Of a DNA stretch of 64,000 nt, positions 29,201 through 39,904 are shown piece by piece. A program made the translations under genes and the position numbers. Where the stretch lies: NCBI GenBank assembly GCA_904066235.2, contig CAJFCV020000005.1, forward strand, positions 9,791,501 through 9,855,500. The letters run 5' to 3'. This stretch comes from Bursaphelenchus xylophilus (taxonomy: Eukaryota; Nematoda; Chromadorea; Rhabditida; Aphelenchoididae). How positions within the stretch are numbered: position 1 is the stretch's first letter; every line of letters starts with the position of its first letter. The notes beneath the pieces were generated by a model. It did no database searches, was not told where the DNA came from, and saw only the letters and a program-made list of their open reading frames with translations.

Positions 29201-32200
29201 AGCCCTCGACTAACTATGATTATAGTGGCTATAACTACCCTGAATATGGTCAAGAACAGTCGAATGTAACGGTCACCACAAGTGTTCATCCGGAGGGAGA
29301 GAATGGCACAGCGGAGGGATCATACGACTATAGTCAGTATAATCAATACGACGGCTATGATACTGCGGCTTACGGCGCCACGGATGCTTTTGATACATCA
29401 GCTTATGGCACCGTGGTTGACCCAGCGGCTTATAATGCAGAGACTTATGAGGCTCCAGCGGATCCTTCGCAATATGGTACAGAGGTCGCGGCTTATGGAA
29501 CTGAGACTTCTGCATATGGAGGCTACGATTACAGTGCCTATGGAAGCGCTGCGGCTTCGACACTACAGCCATTCAGCCAACCGTTACTGCCTCAAGCCGC
29601 TCCCAAATCCCCGGACCCGTTTTCATGGGAAGCTCAAGAAAGCACGGGTGGGTTGCCGCCTCCCAGGCCTCCACCAGCAAGAACGCCGGAGCCAGAAAGA
29701 GAGGAATTGTCGGTGGATGTGGAAAACGGGCAGGATAAACCAGGTATGCATTGAACTTTGGATTTTTTTAGGTTTAGACTGATATTAATTAAGAAAAAAG
29801 AGGTAAATCTATGTCAAAAGACTTGATTTTGCTGGGAAATGACAAATAGTTGAGCTTTTTCTGGACCGAATAATTTGAATATCTGAAGAAATTCCATAAT
29901 TTGCTGCTATAACTTTTATTCACCAACTCCCTAATCAACTTTTTCAGCTCCTCCCCGACCAACTCCTCCAGCGGCCGGCAAAACCCCTCCTCGGCCTCCG
30001 CCACCGCCAGCCAGCCCCGGACAATCGCATAAACCGGCTATGCCACCACCCCCTCGACCGTCCGCAACTCCATCCCCAAAGACCGAAGAGCCAAAGGTGG
30101 AGGAAGAGGATCCCTGGGCTCGTTTCAAACAAATGAGTGAAGCAGTCGGAAGCGTGGTAAAGTCGACCGAAAACAAGTTGAAAGACCTGTCGGAGACGAC
30201 GGCCGCCAACGAAATAAAAGACGAAACGTATGTGGGCCAGATCGGCGGAACCCAGCAATTCGAACTCACGCTGGCGCAGAAGAAGATCTTGAAGATGGAG
30301 GAGGAGAAAAAGAAAGCAAAAGCAGACAAGAAAGCGACAAAAGCCGTGGCCAAAAAGAAGCGCGACAAGGTTGGGTTCGATCCGAAGAAGGAGGAGGAAA
30401 TGGAGAGAAAAGCGGCCGAACTCGTTGCGAAAATGGCCGCCACAAGGGCTGATCTGCAAGGATATAAACCGCCAACGGATGGGTCGGAGGCGAGCGTAAG
30501 GGACGAGCAGCAGCCTGAGCCAGAAGAAGAGGAGGAGAGCGAAGAGGAAGCGGAATCTCCGGAAGTGGAAAAGCCAGTGGAAGAAACGTAGGTTTGCATA
30601 GATTGGGATCTTCATTCTGTGTTAAATCGACAAAGAAGATCGGGAGAAAATTGAAATCAAACCAAATTAGGGCTGAAAAAGTAACGTTAGAAGACAACGA
30701 GAAATTACACCGTTTCAGTTACCTCTTTTTGACCCGACCGATACCCATGGCAATGCCAGTAGCACTTGTTCTATCATAACGCTTTGTTTGAGATACTTTT
30801 TGATACCAAATCCGAGCTGAATTTGATTTTTTTTCATGGCCTTTTTGGAACTGATACTATACATTACCAAAGGAAAATTGAAATCTCTGAAGCCCATTAG
30901 CCCCTAAATTTATTTTTTAGAAAGCCCGAAGAGTCTCCTGTAGAAAACGGAAAAGAAGAAGCCCCGCCACCGCCAGAACCTGTCATCCCTGAAGGTTGGG
31001 CCGCCTTCTCCGCCGATGGCGGAAAAGAATTTGCCGCAACTCTACCGACCTCCGAATCCGATTTTTTCGCCCAAGCCGCCACCACTACAAAAGCGGACGA
31101 TGCGTTTGGAGGAGCGGCCGAAACGACGGCCGATCCGTTTGCGCCGTCTGCATTTTCGAACAACGTGTTTGACACCGATCCGTTCGACACTCGACCGATT
31201 GAGGAGATCATGGAGGAAGCGAGGAGGAAGGCCGAGGAAAAGGGAAATGATCTGGAGCAGAGTGTGGCTGTTGTTGATGGGAGACTGAGTAGTCGGGCGT
31301 CAACACCCACTGAAGGCGCTAGTCCGGTGCCAGATCGACCGGTTGGGTTTGAGGACGAATTTAAAGTGGTAAGCAGTGAAAATCAGCAAAGTTTGAGGGT
31401 GCTTTTGTTATCTTAAAGCTGGGAAGGGTGCTTAAAAAAAGTTTTATGTGTTTTACTTCTTTCAGGACGCTGCTATGTACTCGCATACGCCAACTCCTCT
31501 CTACGATGAGGACGACAGCGCTCCGCTGGAGGATTTTATACCCCAATTCGCGGGCGAGGGCTGGGAAATGATGGTCCGACATCCGTTGAAGAAGAAGAAC
31601 TTTATGCAAGAACGTTGCTGGAAGCCTTGTTTTGTCACCATCGAAGACAAGATGCTCCGGATCTTCAGCTCCAGAACCGACCGAACTCCACTGCTTGAGA
31701 TCCTCCTTCAAGCCACTTACTCTTTGTCAGACTCAACGCTACAGGCCTACGATGCGTATGGAAAGATTCACACGGTAAAGTTGCAACATGTCTTGTACAA
31801 GGAGCGCGTTGGAATTCGAGCAGGCCAAATCTCGAGGCTGGTCGAAGGTCATATCACCAAGTATGGGTTGCCTTTGGAGCATGCGGCTCAAGTCAATGTT
31901 CTCGCCAAGTTCGCCGCGCTAGATTCTCATGTCCTGGAGACGTTCATCAACACCATTGAGGACATTTTATTCCATTGTCCCGCAAAACGTGACACCAATC
32001 CGACATACAAGCAAGATGAGGTCCAAATTCATTGTCACGACGAGTACGGCGCCCATGTCGACAAACTGGGCAATGTCAGCAAACAGCGGGCAAGAGTGCG
32101 AATGTTTTGTCTGAGCTTCTTGACGGGATCGCCGTTCCTGGAGATCGGGTTGAATGATCGGCGAAGAGAGGGGAAAGAGATTGTGAGGAGAAAGGATATC

Positions 32201-34036
32201 TTGCCAATGTACACGGAGCGGTGGATCCGATTTGAAGGCATGGAGTTCCATAGCTCGGTGGATCAGAAGGAATGGGATGAGGAACAAGTGGTCAAAGTGA
32301 CTCCGCCAGACGCTTGCTTCTTTGAGATTCTGAGGTGGGTTTTTTGGGAGTGACTATGTTCGGGGTGCGATATAGCAGATTCTCCGAAACTTTCTCAAGA
32401 GTTTGTGAATCGGTGGACCCTCTATATACATGTTTTCCAAATTTTCTACTCTATCTATTGTACTAGTCATCCCCCGAATTCTGTGAGATGTCAGACCATT
32501 CCCTCATAAAAACCATCGCTTGCTGAAAGACAATGCCTAATTTCACTTTTTAGATTCCGAATCCGCCCTCCCAAGAACCGGGAAAAGCCTCTCTCCGTCA
32601 AGAGTGTGATGAAGATCGCTGGAAGTAAAATCGAGATCAAAATCGATGTTATGGCCGCAGCCCAACAACAACGAGCCCGAGGAACCGTTGAGTCGGCAAG
32701 AACGATTCCTTGCGAAGACATTCAGATTCGCTTCCCCATCCCCGAAGCCTGGATCTACATTTTCCGCGAGGAGAGGACGTGGGGTGTTGGCTCCGTCCAC
32801 TCGAAGAACCGGCGGACCGGCAAGATGAAGAACCTCAAAGATCGACTGATCGGATCAGTTCAGCATACCGAACCGACGTTGATTGAGGTGGCCACAGGTA
32901 AGGGGGTGAGAGATGAAAAGACTGAAGTTTCATAAGTCGCATTAGAATCTGTAATAGGGTCAAAAAACCAGATCAAATCGAACTAAGATTTGGTAACTTG
33001 GTACCAAAAAGCAACGACGAGGCAAATGGAGACTGTCATTTTTGCGGAGAGTGTAGCAAGCTATTTTTTGATGATTTATGTACCTTGTAAAGCTTGAAAC
33101 CCTAATTTTATTAGAATTCACATGTCTCTAATATCAATTCCTAAATTTAACCGTCATTACCTAGCATTCCATTTTTAGGCGAAGCCAAATACGAGCACGT
33201 CTACCGCTCGCTGGTTTGGAGGATCCCCCGGCTGCCCGAAAAGCATCATCAGGCCTACAAACAGCATCTTCTCAAGTGTCGCTTCGACCTCAGCTCGTTC
33301 GATCTAATGCCCGAGGAGTTCCAACCCACCTGCGATGTGGAGTTCACGATGCCGCTGGCCACGATCAGTAACACTGTGGTCAGGTCGGTGAGTGTGGAAC
33401 AACACGAGGACAGTGACAGGGTCGAGAAGTTTGTGCGATATGTCGCGAAATGCCATTATGACGTGAGTTGAAGTTTTTTTGAGCTTTATTTTGAACTTTA
33501 GATGGAAATTGATTACGTGCAGTGCAATACGTTGGATGATGATACAGATGTTCCATTGGGATATCAAGCCAAGGAACATGAGCCGATGTTCAAACCGGAT
33601 GAGATTAAGAATCAACATGAAGGGTAGGGCATTTATTGGCTGATTTTGGCTTCCTTTTTATATTGGATGCAATTTACTGCATCCAGGATGCAAGTGTATT
33701 CATTTTTTGCCACTTTTTTGTTGCCTATTCCTAAATCCTTCTGATTTCAGCTACAAGGTCGAGTACACGGAAGAGCAACTCGCCCAAATGCGACGAGATG
33801 AGGAGGAGCGTCGTCTCAATCAACCCGAACCGCCAATAACTCAAGAGTCTGGCGCCACATTCAACCCATTCGAAGCCTCCGCCCCCACCAATGACTTTGA
33901 ATCCTATGCGGTCCAAGGTGGTGGCGGGACCAATGGGAATGGTCCTCCACGGCAGGATTCGAGCAGTGACGAAGAAGATACTGGGAAATTCCCGACTATC
34001 AAAATTGACATGCAAGGATATGGATACGGTTATTAA
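20203..34036 (+). CDS. unc-41: Stonin family endocytic adaptor, UNC-41 orthologue
   Basis: Exons: 20203-20308, 22866-23044, 23203-23372, 23490-23740, 24005-24205, 28179-28565, 28607-29743, 29948-30587, 30921-31368, 31466-32334, 32554-32897, 33179-33462, 33502-33623, 33751-34036. All phases agree and give about 1807 residues. The N-terminal ~300 residues are Ser/Arg/Glu-rich. Residues ~432-810 are a Tyr/Gly/Asp-rich low-complexity tract. Residues ~811-1020 are Pro-rich followed by a charged coiled coil (KKILKMEEEKKKAKADKK). Exon 9 has two DPF motifs (ADPFAP, DTDPFDT), typical AP-2 binding sites. Exons 10-13 encode the stonin homology domain and the mu-homology domain, and the last exon carries an NPF (TFNPFEA). 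In the family, stonins recruit synaptotagmin to AP-2 during synaptic vesicle endocytosis; in C. elegans the single stonin is UNC-41. Recognition of the C-terminal half is firm. Assignment of the first five exons rests on frame continuity. An AATAAA lies near 34393. Confidence 0.88.
25514..25666. mobile_element. Short TIR element (MITE), family A, copy 1
   Basis: A 153-bp element has ends cagtctgtcggaaaatta and, on the opposite strand at the other end, cggtctgtcgggaaaataa. The inverted match continues inward for about 33 bp (acggcggatcgtcgc). It lies inside unc-41 intron 5. Two further copies with the same terminal motif are at about 37283-37420 and 62092-62236. It encodes nothing and must have been moved by a transposase supplied elsewhere. 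Confidence 0.75.
26277..26330 (+). promoter_or_regulatory. unc-41: Candidate alternative first exon of a short unc-41 isoform
   Basis: A GC-rich island in the 4-kb intron before unc-41 exon 6 holds an ATG (26277) followed by MAAALFETFSQRFPA and then a GGT|GTAAGT donor. Using the slightly weaker donor three bases earlier (G|gtgtaa, phase 1), the frame joins exon 6 at 28179 exactly. With the stronger donor, translation would instead begin at the ATG at 28181, inside exon 6. Either way this looks like a promoter-proximal exon for a protein lacking the first ~300 residues. C. elegans unc-41 is reported to have alternative N-termini, which fits. The island is inference from sequence. Confidence 0.4.
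26656..27618. mobile_element. 963-bp palindromic mariner-end foldback element
   Basis: The left end begins ttaggttgatgcaaaaggaa and the right end is its inverted complement; both are flanked by TA (26654-26655 and 27619-27620), the target duplication of Tc1/mariner elements. The arms (about 26656-27120 and 27155-27618) are near-perfect inverted repeats over ~460 bp, meeting at a short T/A-rich centre. The terminal motif closely resembles ends of mariner elements such as Hsmar1/MADE1 (ttaggttggtgcaaaagtaa), which I recall from the family. There is no open reading frame for a transposase. It sits in unc-41 intron 5 and its high arm identity suggests recent origin or arm-to-arm conversion. Confidence 0.9.
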
Positions 34037-34730
34037 ACAAAGCGAATGCAGATAGGATTTGGATACTACGTGCTGGTATCTGATGAACTCATAAATTAAT
34101 AGAGATTCTACCTTTACATGTGCCATATTTCACGCAATACCATAGCGCCAATGATTATACTTTTACAGCTGTTTCGGTTTAGTTTTTGTTTTGCATTTTT
34201 GGCTCACCTCGATCTTCAACTTACATTCCAATTTTTTCGGATGTACAATAATTGTTCACTTAACGCTTTGTCGCTAGTTCATATTGTAAAAGCTTCAGCT
34301 TCACTGAAACAATAAGAAATCAGGATCTCAGCGGTTATTTACTTACAATTCTCACTTGTCCATGTCGATCTCAACTTGAATTTAGATCTCTAAATAAAAA
34401 TTTTTATTTTTTGAATTTTGTCAAAGTAATTGTCAAACTGAATAAATGCTACTTGATTTTTAACATCTTGGAGATGAACTGGAAAAACAATAAGTGTTGT
34501 TTGGAGCAAATGCCTGCTCTCTTTCAAGGCTCCATACCTGATTTTAGGCCATAAAATTGATAACAGAAATGGACGTTATTTTCAAAAAATTCTAGTGACA
34601 TTACCGTAACTCCGATCGAGGCAAACTCGTGCTCATATAAATTAGGGAAAATGGAACTCTAAAATTGTAGCATTACAAGGAAACCTAGGCTCCGAATTTG
34701 TCAAGGTGGTTTACTGGGCCAGTCAATTTA
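34037..34730. other. 3' flank of unc-41
   Basis: Contains the unc-41 3' UTR, with possible poly(A) signals (AATAAA near 34393 and 34441), followed by AT-rich sequence in which I see nothing else. Confidence 0.5.
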
Positions 34731-36280
34731 CAGTGCGCGACAAAATTATAACCGCACTTTAGAAATTGCTGTAACTTTTTTGGTTGTCAATAGAAATGTG
34801 TCATATTTGGCTCCAATATGCACTAATGTCTCACGAATCATGTGCCGTAAAATTATTTCGGGAAATTTCCCCAATTTGGAAAAAAATTGAAAAAACCAAA
34901 ACTTTGACGATTTTCTATGCGACTTACAACCGCACTTACGAATTTGGTTAATTAGCCTAATTAAATCACTGAATAACAATAACTAATGTTTAGTTACGTT
35001 GCCTGAGGCTTCAATAACGTCGATTGAACAGCCGGGAATACTCTGGGAAAAGTTTTTTTAACCTCTTCTGGCCAATATTGTGCCAGAATCGGAAAAGTGC
35101 CTATTTTAACTCAGTTACTGTAAAATAATGGGCGTTGGTCAGTGAACCTGAAAGCCCCACACGTTCTCTATAGGACTTAAATCCAAGGAACGCATAGGCT
35201 CGTTCGGGATAGCAATTCCTTGCTGTTTGAGGAACAGCTTTGTCGACCAGCTAAGGAATACGCGAGCACTGCCCTGCATTAACGTGTAGCCTGGTTGCCA
35301 ATACGTTACCAGATGCTTGCCTAGGACTCTCTAGTACTCAAGGATACTCATTTGAGTTGATGTGCCCGCCAACCGAAGCGCTCCGGTTCTTGGAAGGCGC
35401 TCCAAATCATCAACTAGCCACCTAAAACGCTACGGCGCGGAAAACAACGCGTTTCTCTTCTGGTTTTACGTCTGTAATGTAGGTAATGTGTGAAGCCGTC
35501 AGGTAGATCACATGGCCATAAAATCTCCAAGGATTTCGGCGCTGTAATGATGTTAAACTAACCTTTAACTGATCAACCTATTTTGCCAATGTCACCTTGG
35601 CAAATCTCGACCGCGCTCTGCCGTGGACCCGGCCAGCTGAGATCACAACTTCATATGACGCCCAGTGATGACGTAGCTGTGTCTGACAACCTCCAGTATA
35701 GCTTTACTTCTACAATTGAGGCCTATTTCTTAGTTTATATGAGCCCAAGGGATATTGGAGTTGGACACTCGGCGGATATATACGCCCTTGCTCTGCTCCA
35801 GTGGTATACCTTTTTTGTCATAACGTTTATATGTGTTATAGGTTTCTGGGTTAGTCAGTTAGTTACTGGCAAGTTCTGTCCGAACGGCCTACCTGAGCTT
35901 AAATAGGCACTTTTCCGATTATGGCACAATATTGGCCAGAAGAGGTTAAAAAAACTTTGACCAGAGTATTCCCGGCTGTTCAATCGACGTTATTGAAGCC
36001 TCAGGCAACGTAACTAAACATTAGTTATTGTTGTTCAGTGATTTAATTAGGCTAATTAACCAAATTCGTAAGTGCGGTTATAATTTTGTCGCAGAGAAAA
36101 TCATCAAAATTTTGGTTTTTTCAATTTTTTTCAGAATTGGGGATATTTCCCGAAATAATTTTTCGGCACATGATTCGTGAGACATTAGTGCATATTGGAG
36201 CCAGATATGACACATTTCTATTGACAACCAAAAAAGTTACAGCAATTTCTAAAGTGCGGTTATAATTTTGTCGCGCACTG
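34731..36280 (-). mobile_element. Degenerate Tc1/Tc3-type transposon with long inverted repeats
   Basis: The element begins cagtgcgcgacaaaattata after a TA and ends with the matching inverted sequence (tataattttgtcgcgcactg at 36261-36280). The inverted repeats run about 375 bp on each side (34731-~35106 and ~35900-36280) with indels. The middle carries a decayed transposase on the minus strand. Around 35157-35282 the frame reads MQGSAR..., then STKLFLKQQGIAIP, then LDLSPIENVWG, the signature end of a Tc1-family DDE/D catalytic domain. The QDNA-like motif has become QGSA, so a catalytic aspartate is lost, and stop codons interrupt the frame elsewhere. The right flank lacks a clean TA. Confidence 0.85.
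35157..35282 (-). pseudogene. Transposase fragment (Tc1 family DDE domain)
   Basis: This short minus-strand open piece inside the inverted-repeat element retains the PIENVWG block that surrounds the third catalytic acidic residue, and the STK..FLKQQGI block between the second and third catalytic residues. The residue expected to be aspartate in the QDN-type motif is glycine. No complete transposase frame can be read through the ~800-bp interior. Confidence 0.75.
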
Positions 36281-36515
36281 ATGAATACTTTTTTGAGGCA
36301 AAGTTGTACTTTTTTCGAAACTAATACTTGCTGACATGGAGGGAAGCGTGTGGTGCCAAATATATGTGAACCATTAGCAATACACAGGCGGTCGAAATTG
36401 CGGAACGCAAACTCACTGTGAGATTGTCAATACATTTCGGCATGCCAAATTTATTTCAGTAACTCAAGTCTTTCAAGCCAACAATTTCAATTATTATAAT
36501 ATAATCTTAATGTTC

Positions 36516-36740
36516 TTAATGTTCGATCTTGAAGTTCATCATTTCATCATGGCCAATCAAGTCCTCGTGCCCGTTAGTGCAGTTGAAATAACAACTAATT
36601 CCTTCGCAATGACTTTCCTCGCAGGTGCTTCCAACGAGACGACAGATAATATTGCAAAGAGCGTGGCAGACTCCTTCGCAGTCGGCGCTGACTACACCAG
36701 CAATTACGAACAATGCAACTATGAATATGAGCGAACGCAT
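36516..36740 (-). CDS. Small secreted 8-cysteine peptide
   Basis: A single-exon frame of 74 residues starts at the ATG at 36740. Residues 1-19 (MRSLIFIVALFVIAGVVSA) form a textbook signal peptide with an AxA-like cleavage site. The mature part, about 55 residues, has eight cysteines spaced C-x3-C-x3-C-x3-C-x6-C-x4-C-x4-C-x3-C, then an acidic/His tail (HEDLIGHDEMM). A further in-frame ATG 12 codons upstream is less likely because it would bury the signal peptide. About 80 bases upstream on the coding strand is a TATA-like box (gtataaaacg). I do not recognise the family. Cysteine-rich secreted peptides of this size can be antimicrobial, signalling or structural, and nothing here distinguishes these. 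Confidence 0.7.
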   Translation of the reverse strand: MRSLIFIVALFVIAGVVSADCEGVCHALCNIICRLVGSTCEESHCEGISCYFNCTNGHEDLIGHDEMMNFKIEH

Positions 36741-37586
36741 GTTGACAATTCCAAAAATCTGGTTGATGATGCCCACTCACGCTGAAGAGAATACTAACAT
36801 GGTCTACAGCCGTTCGTTTTATACGATTTTTCCAAACATACGATAGCGTCAGAAGAAACAAAATATAATTGTAATCAACGGTAAATTCTATGCTCCACAC
36901 CTTGCTGATTGTAAATAATTGATGACTCATGCTGCTTATCGACTTGAGACGACGTAATTCCCCCAAGATTATCTATCTATGAACGTTTATTAAGTTAAAA
37001 AGAATTAATGACTTGGCTTGTGGTCTAAAAAAATCTTTATCAGTCGTTTGAAAACACAAGCTGAAAGGAGTGACAGTACAGTAAGACGTAATCAAACTAT
37101 TCCATAGATAACACGCACGCGCTCTGGCGCTTTTTGTAGTTACTAGTCCGTACGTAAACTGGAGTATTATTCGGCGGCTCTTATTGTAAGTGTTTTGTAT
37201 ACTGTCCCTTTGTTATAGATCAAGGTTTTGATTCAAAATTTATTCAGCAATGTGATAAATAATGCATAAAAGTTTTGTAATACTAGGCCGTCGGGGAAAT
37301 AACGTGGATTTGTCGCGCCTCCAAATCTCATCGTCATTTTCTGCGGGCGCTCGGCCGTAGCTGGAGAAAACTTTGGTACACAACTGCGACAAATCCACAT
37401 TACTTTCCCGACAGCATAACAGGTGGCGTAATGGATATGCTCTTCGCGCAGCGTTATCTCCAACTTTTCTCGTCTTAATCTTCCATGACGGCGAACTTCT
37501 CAAAAAACAAGAAGCACCGTCCAACACATCACTTTTCTCCGCATGATATGTAGAGCTGAGCATAGCCAAATTGAATTTTCCGACGA
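36741..37586. other. Intergenic, with promoter of the cysteine-rich peptide and a MITE
   Basis: Holds the upstream region of the minus-strand cysteine-rich peptide gene (TATA-like box near 36815-36825) and a family A MITE copy at about 37283-37420. Nothing else is supportable. Confidence 0.5.
37283..37420. mobile_element. Short TIR element (MITE), family A, copy 2 (diverged)
   Basis: The left part reads ggccgtcggggaaataacgt and the right part has the inverted match (ttactttcccgacagcat), with a longer inner match of tggatttgtcgc. It is about 138 bp long and lies just downstream of the first Gly-rich membrane protein gene. It shares the GTCGGGAAAATAA core with copies at 25514 and 62092. Confidence 0.65.
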
Positions 37587-38233
37587 CTACACGGGCATTA
37601 CAGTCTTCTCCTCCTTCTCTTCGTAAAGCTTCGCTTCTTTTTCTATTAACGTGCTTAGTAGCCTCGATTTGCATTCACTAAGACAATAGATGCATCCGAC
37701 AAAACAGGAGATTAGTATTAGCAAGAGAACAGCAGCAATTCTTGTGTTAGCGTGGTTGTCCTCCACACATTTTCCCATCTCCTTCACGTCGTCAAAGGAA
37801 TAACCTTTGTCAATGTAGGCCTTCAGACATTGACTAAAAATGGACACATGGTAGTTGGCTTCAAATAACTTACTAGTTGTAGCCATCGTACAGTGACGAG
37901 GATGAAGCTCGAGAGAACCACCAAAATCCACGAGCATTACTGCTTTGGTTGGGCACGCTGCCAGCATACAAGCTGGAGCCAGAATGATAAGTGTGACTTC
38001 TGCTACTAAAAAAAGAACTTGTTACGGCTAAGTTAGCAGTAGGCGCAAAGTAATGTAAACTCTAGTAATGCACATCTTTCTACATGGTAAGTCGGAAAAA
38101 CTTACCGCGACATACTGCGGCTTCCACTGCTGCCTCTGGAGCTGCCTCCGCCTCTGCCACCACCTCGACGGCCCCCTCGACAGACTGCTAGTTCAATGTA
38201 GATGAGTAGCATAAGCATTAATTTCAATAGCAT
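37587..38233 (-). CDS. Gly/Arg/Ser-rich type-I membrane protein, paralogue 1
   Basis: Three exons on the minus strand: 38106-38233, 37874-38005 and 37587-37833, joined by introns of 100 and 40 nt, both in phase 2, giving 168 residues. Residues 1-18 are a signal peptide (MLLKLMLMLLIYIELAVC). Next comes an RGG/GS-rich stretch (RGGRRGGGRGGGSSRGSSGS), then a Ser/Tyr/Trp-containing exon (GFWWFSRASSSSLYDGYN). Exon 3 starts QCLKAYIDKGY, has a second cysteine after 19 residues, a transmembrane helix (TRIAAVLLLILISCFVGCIY) and a charged tail rich in Glu/Lys ending TVMPV. The acceptor of exon 2 is a tandem tagtag, so two proteins differing by one residue are possible. Two paralogues follow at 39905-44869 and 45566-46122. 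Function unknown; likely a cell-surface protein. Confidence 0.75.
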
Positions 38234-39904
38234 CAGAAGGAACCTAAAATGGGAAAAAAGTAATAAAAGCTATGTGTAGGGTGGCTTAACATTTTTCCAA
38301 AAAATTATGTTTTTGCGTTTCGCGTACACCCTCGGCCCAAGTATCGTTGAATTAAGCTGCCCCGGTAAAACGCAAGCCAAAGCTTTCAGAGATTGATATG
38401 TGGCCGTTCCCCAAAGTGCGTGCAAAATTCAAGGGAATCCGAGCGTCTCACTTGGAGTACTCTCTTATTAGCCCTTGTTACGCCCTTGTTTACCATGCGA
38501 AAAAAATTTTTTGAGACTAAAGTACCTATATCCTGAAAAAATAAACGGTATATCAGAAAGGGCATCGTGTGACCACGAGTTTTAGCCCCAATATTTGAGA
38601 AACCCGACGTTTGGTAAGTCACGTTTTCCCACATCATCTCTCATCGAAATGACGAATTCCAATGCCAAACCCGGAACCCAAAGATATGTAAAATTCATGA
38701 AGATTTGCCCCGGATGTAGGTCCTTGTAAATTCAATAGTTCGCACATTCAAAGATGGCGGCAGCGTTGTGTTTTTGGCGGAACGAACATTAGCGTCGCCG
38801 ATTTGTGAGAAAAAAATTTTACAGACTGACAATAAGAGCTTGGAAAAAAGGTCAGTAATATTTCAGTAACCCACTTTTGAACCGCGGTTTTACGGCTTGG
38901 GGAATCAAAAGTCTAGGAACTTAGTTGCACCAATAGCAACAAGCAAAAAATATCACGGCGTTTTAAGCACCGATAAGTATTCCTTATCGGTGCTTAGAAC
39001 TTGTATACGATTTGCATTTTTGACGACAGTGGTTCCGAACTTTTTTGATAAATTCCGCGGTAATTTCCAGTCAAAAAATTCATGCTATCAGCTTCTAGAG
39101 AGCGCCATCTAAGAATCTCACAGGTCAGGTTTTGCTCTAAATTTGGACTCTTCAGAGCTCAACGACAGCAAAAGCTCTACTATAAAAAGGCTTTCTGTTT
39201 TTAAACCTTCTACTCCGTCAGCTATAAATTTTAGGCAAAAATTAACCTCTCTACAACATAGCCGATCCATAACAAATTAATTTTGAGTCCGTTGCAATTT
39301 ATTGTACAGAGGCTTGACTGTTGTTCTATTTTCCAGTCACATGTCAATACCTTCTTTAGTAATCAAATTTTCATTGTGTGCTCATACACAGAGCAAGAAC
39401 ATTTCTCACAACACTCTAGCAATTTTAAAAACTCTCTTCCAACTTGGCCTACATGTAAACAACCCAATTACTGACCCTCCAAGACGGGTTCCTTTATACT
39501 ACTTACAAAGGTCCGTCAAAGGGTCTTTGCCCTTTTTTGGGTAAACACTTTTTTGAAATTCTGAGAAAATATTTGGGACATCCCCTTTCCTTACCGGCTT
39601 TAGTTGTTGAAAAAAGTTTTTTTTCTGACTCAAACGCTTTTTATAGACCAGGAGCGTTCCGTGTGACGTACATAGTGCGTCAGGCACTACGAAATGGCGG
39701 TCATCCAACTTGCGGATGCGAAATGAAATTATTTCTTGAGTCTGAAGACGTATTCGTGCCTAAGCGGTTGTTTTTACGGGCAACCACTCCCTTAACTTTT
39801 ATACATAATATAGGAATAAAAAACTTGCAGATTTATTGAGCTAGTGGAATGTGAGGTTTAACAGTAATGTATAACACAAGAAAATTTCAAATATAAATGT
39901 AATG
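38234..39904. other. Intergenic between paralogues 1 and 2
   Basis: No gene is supportable. It includes a perfect 14-bp-stem hairpin at 38964-38996 and a diverged dispersed repeat near 38370-38530. An open frame of 100 codons at 39537-39839 has no signal, splice context or recognisable motif. Confidence 0.45.
38964..38996. repeat. Perfect inverted repeat (14-bp stem, 5-nt loop)
   Basis: The arm taagcaccgataag is followed by a tattc loop and its exact complement. It lies in intergenic DNA with no flanking gene within 700 bp. It could be the core of a small palindromic element or a structured RNA stem. Confidence 0.7.

Noticed and set aside
29931..30615. Two long minus-strand frames (222-223 codons) opposite unc-41 exon 8
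   Set aside because: They mirror the Pro- and Lys/Glu-rich unc-41 coding exon; the plus strand has the matching splice sites and domain continuity.
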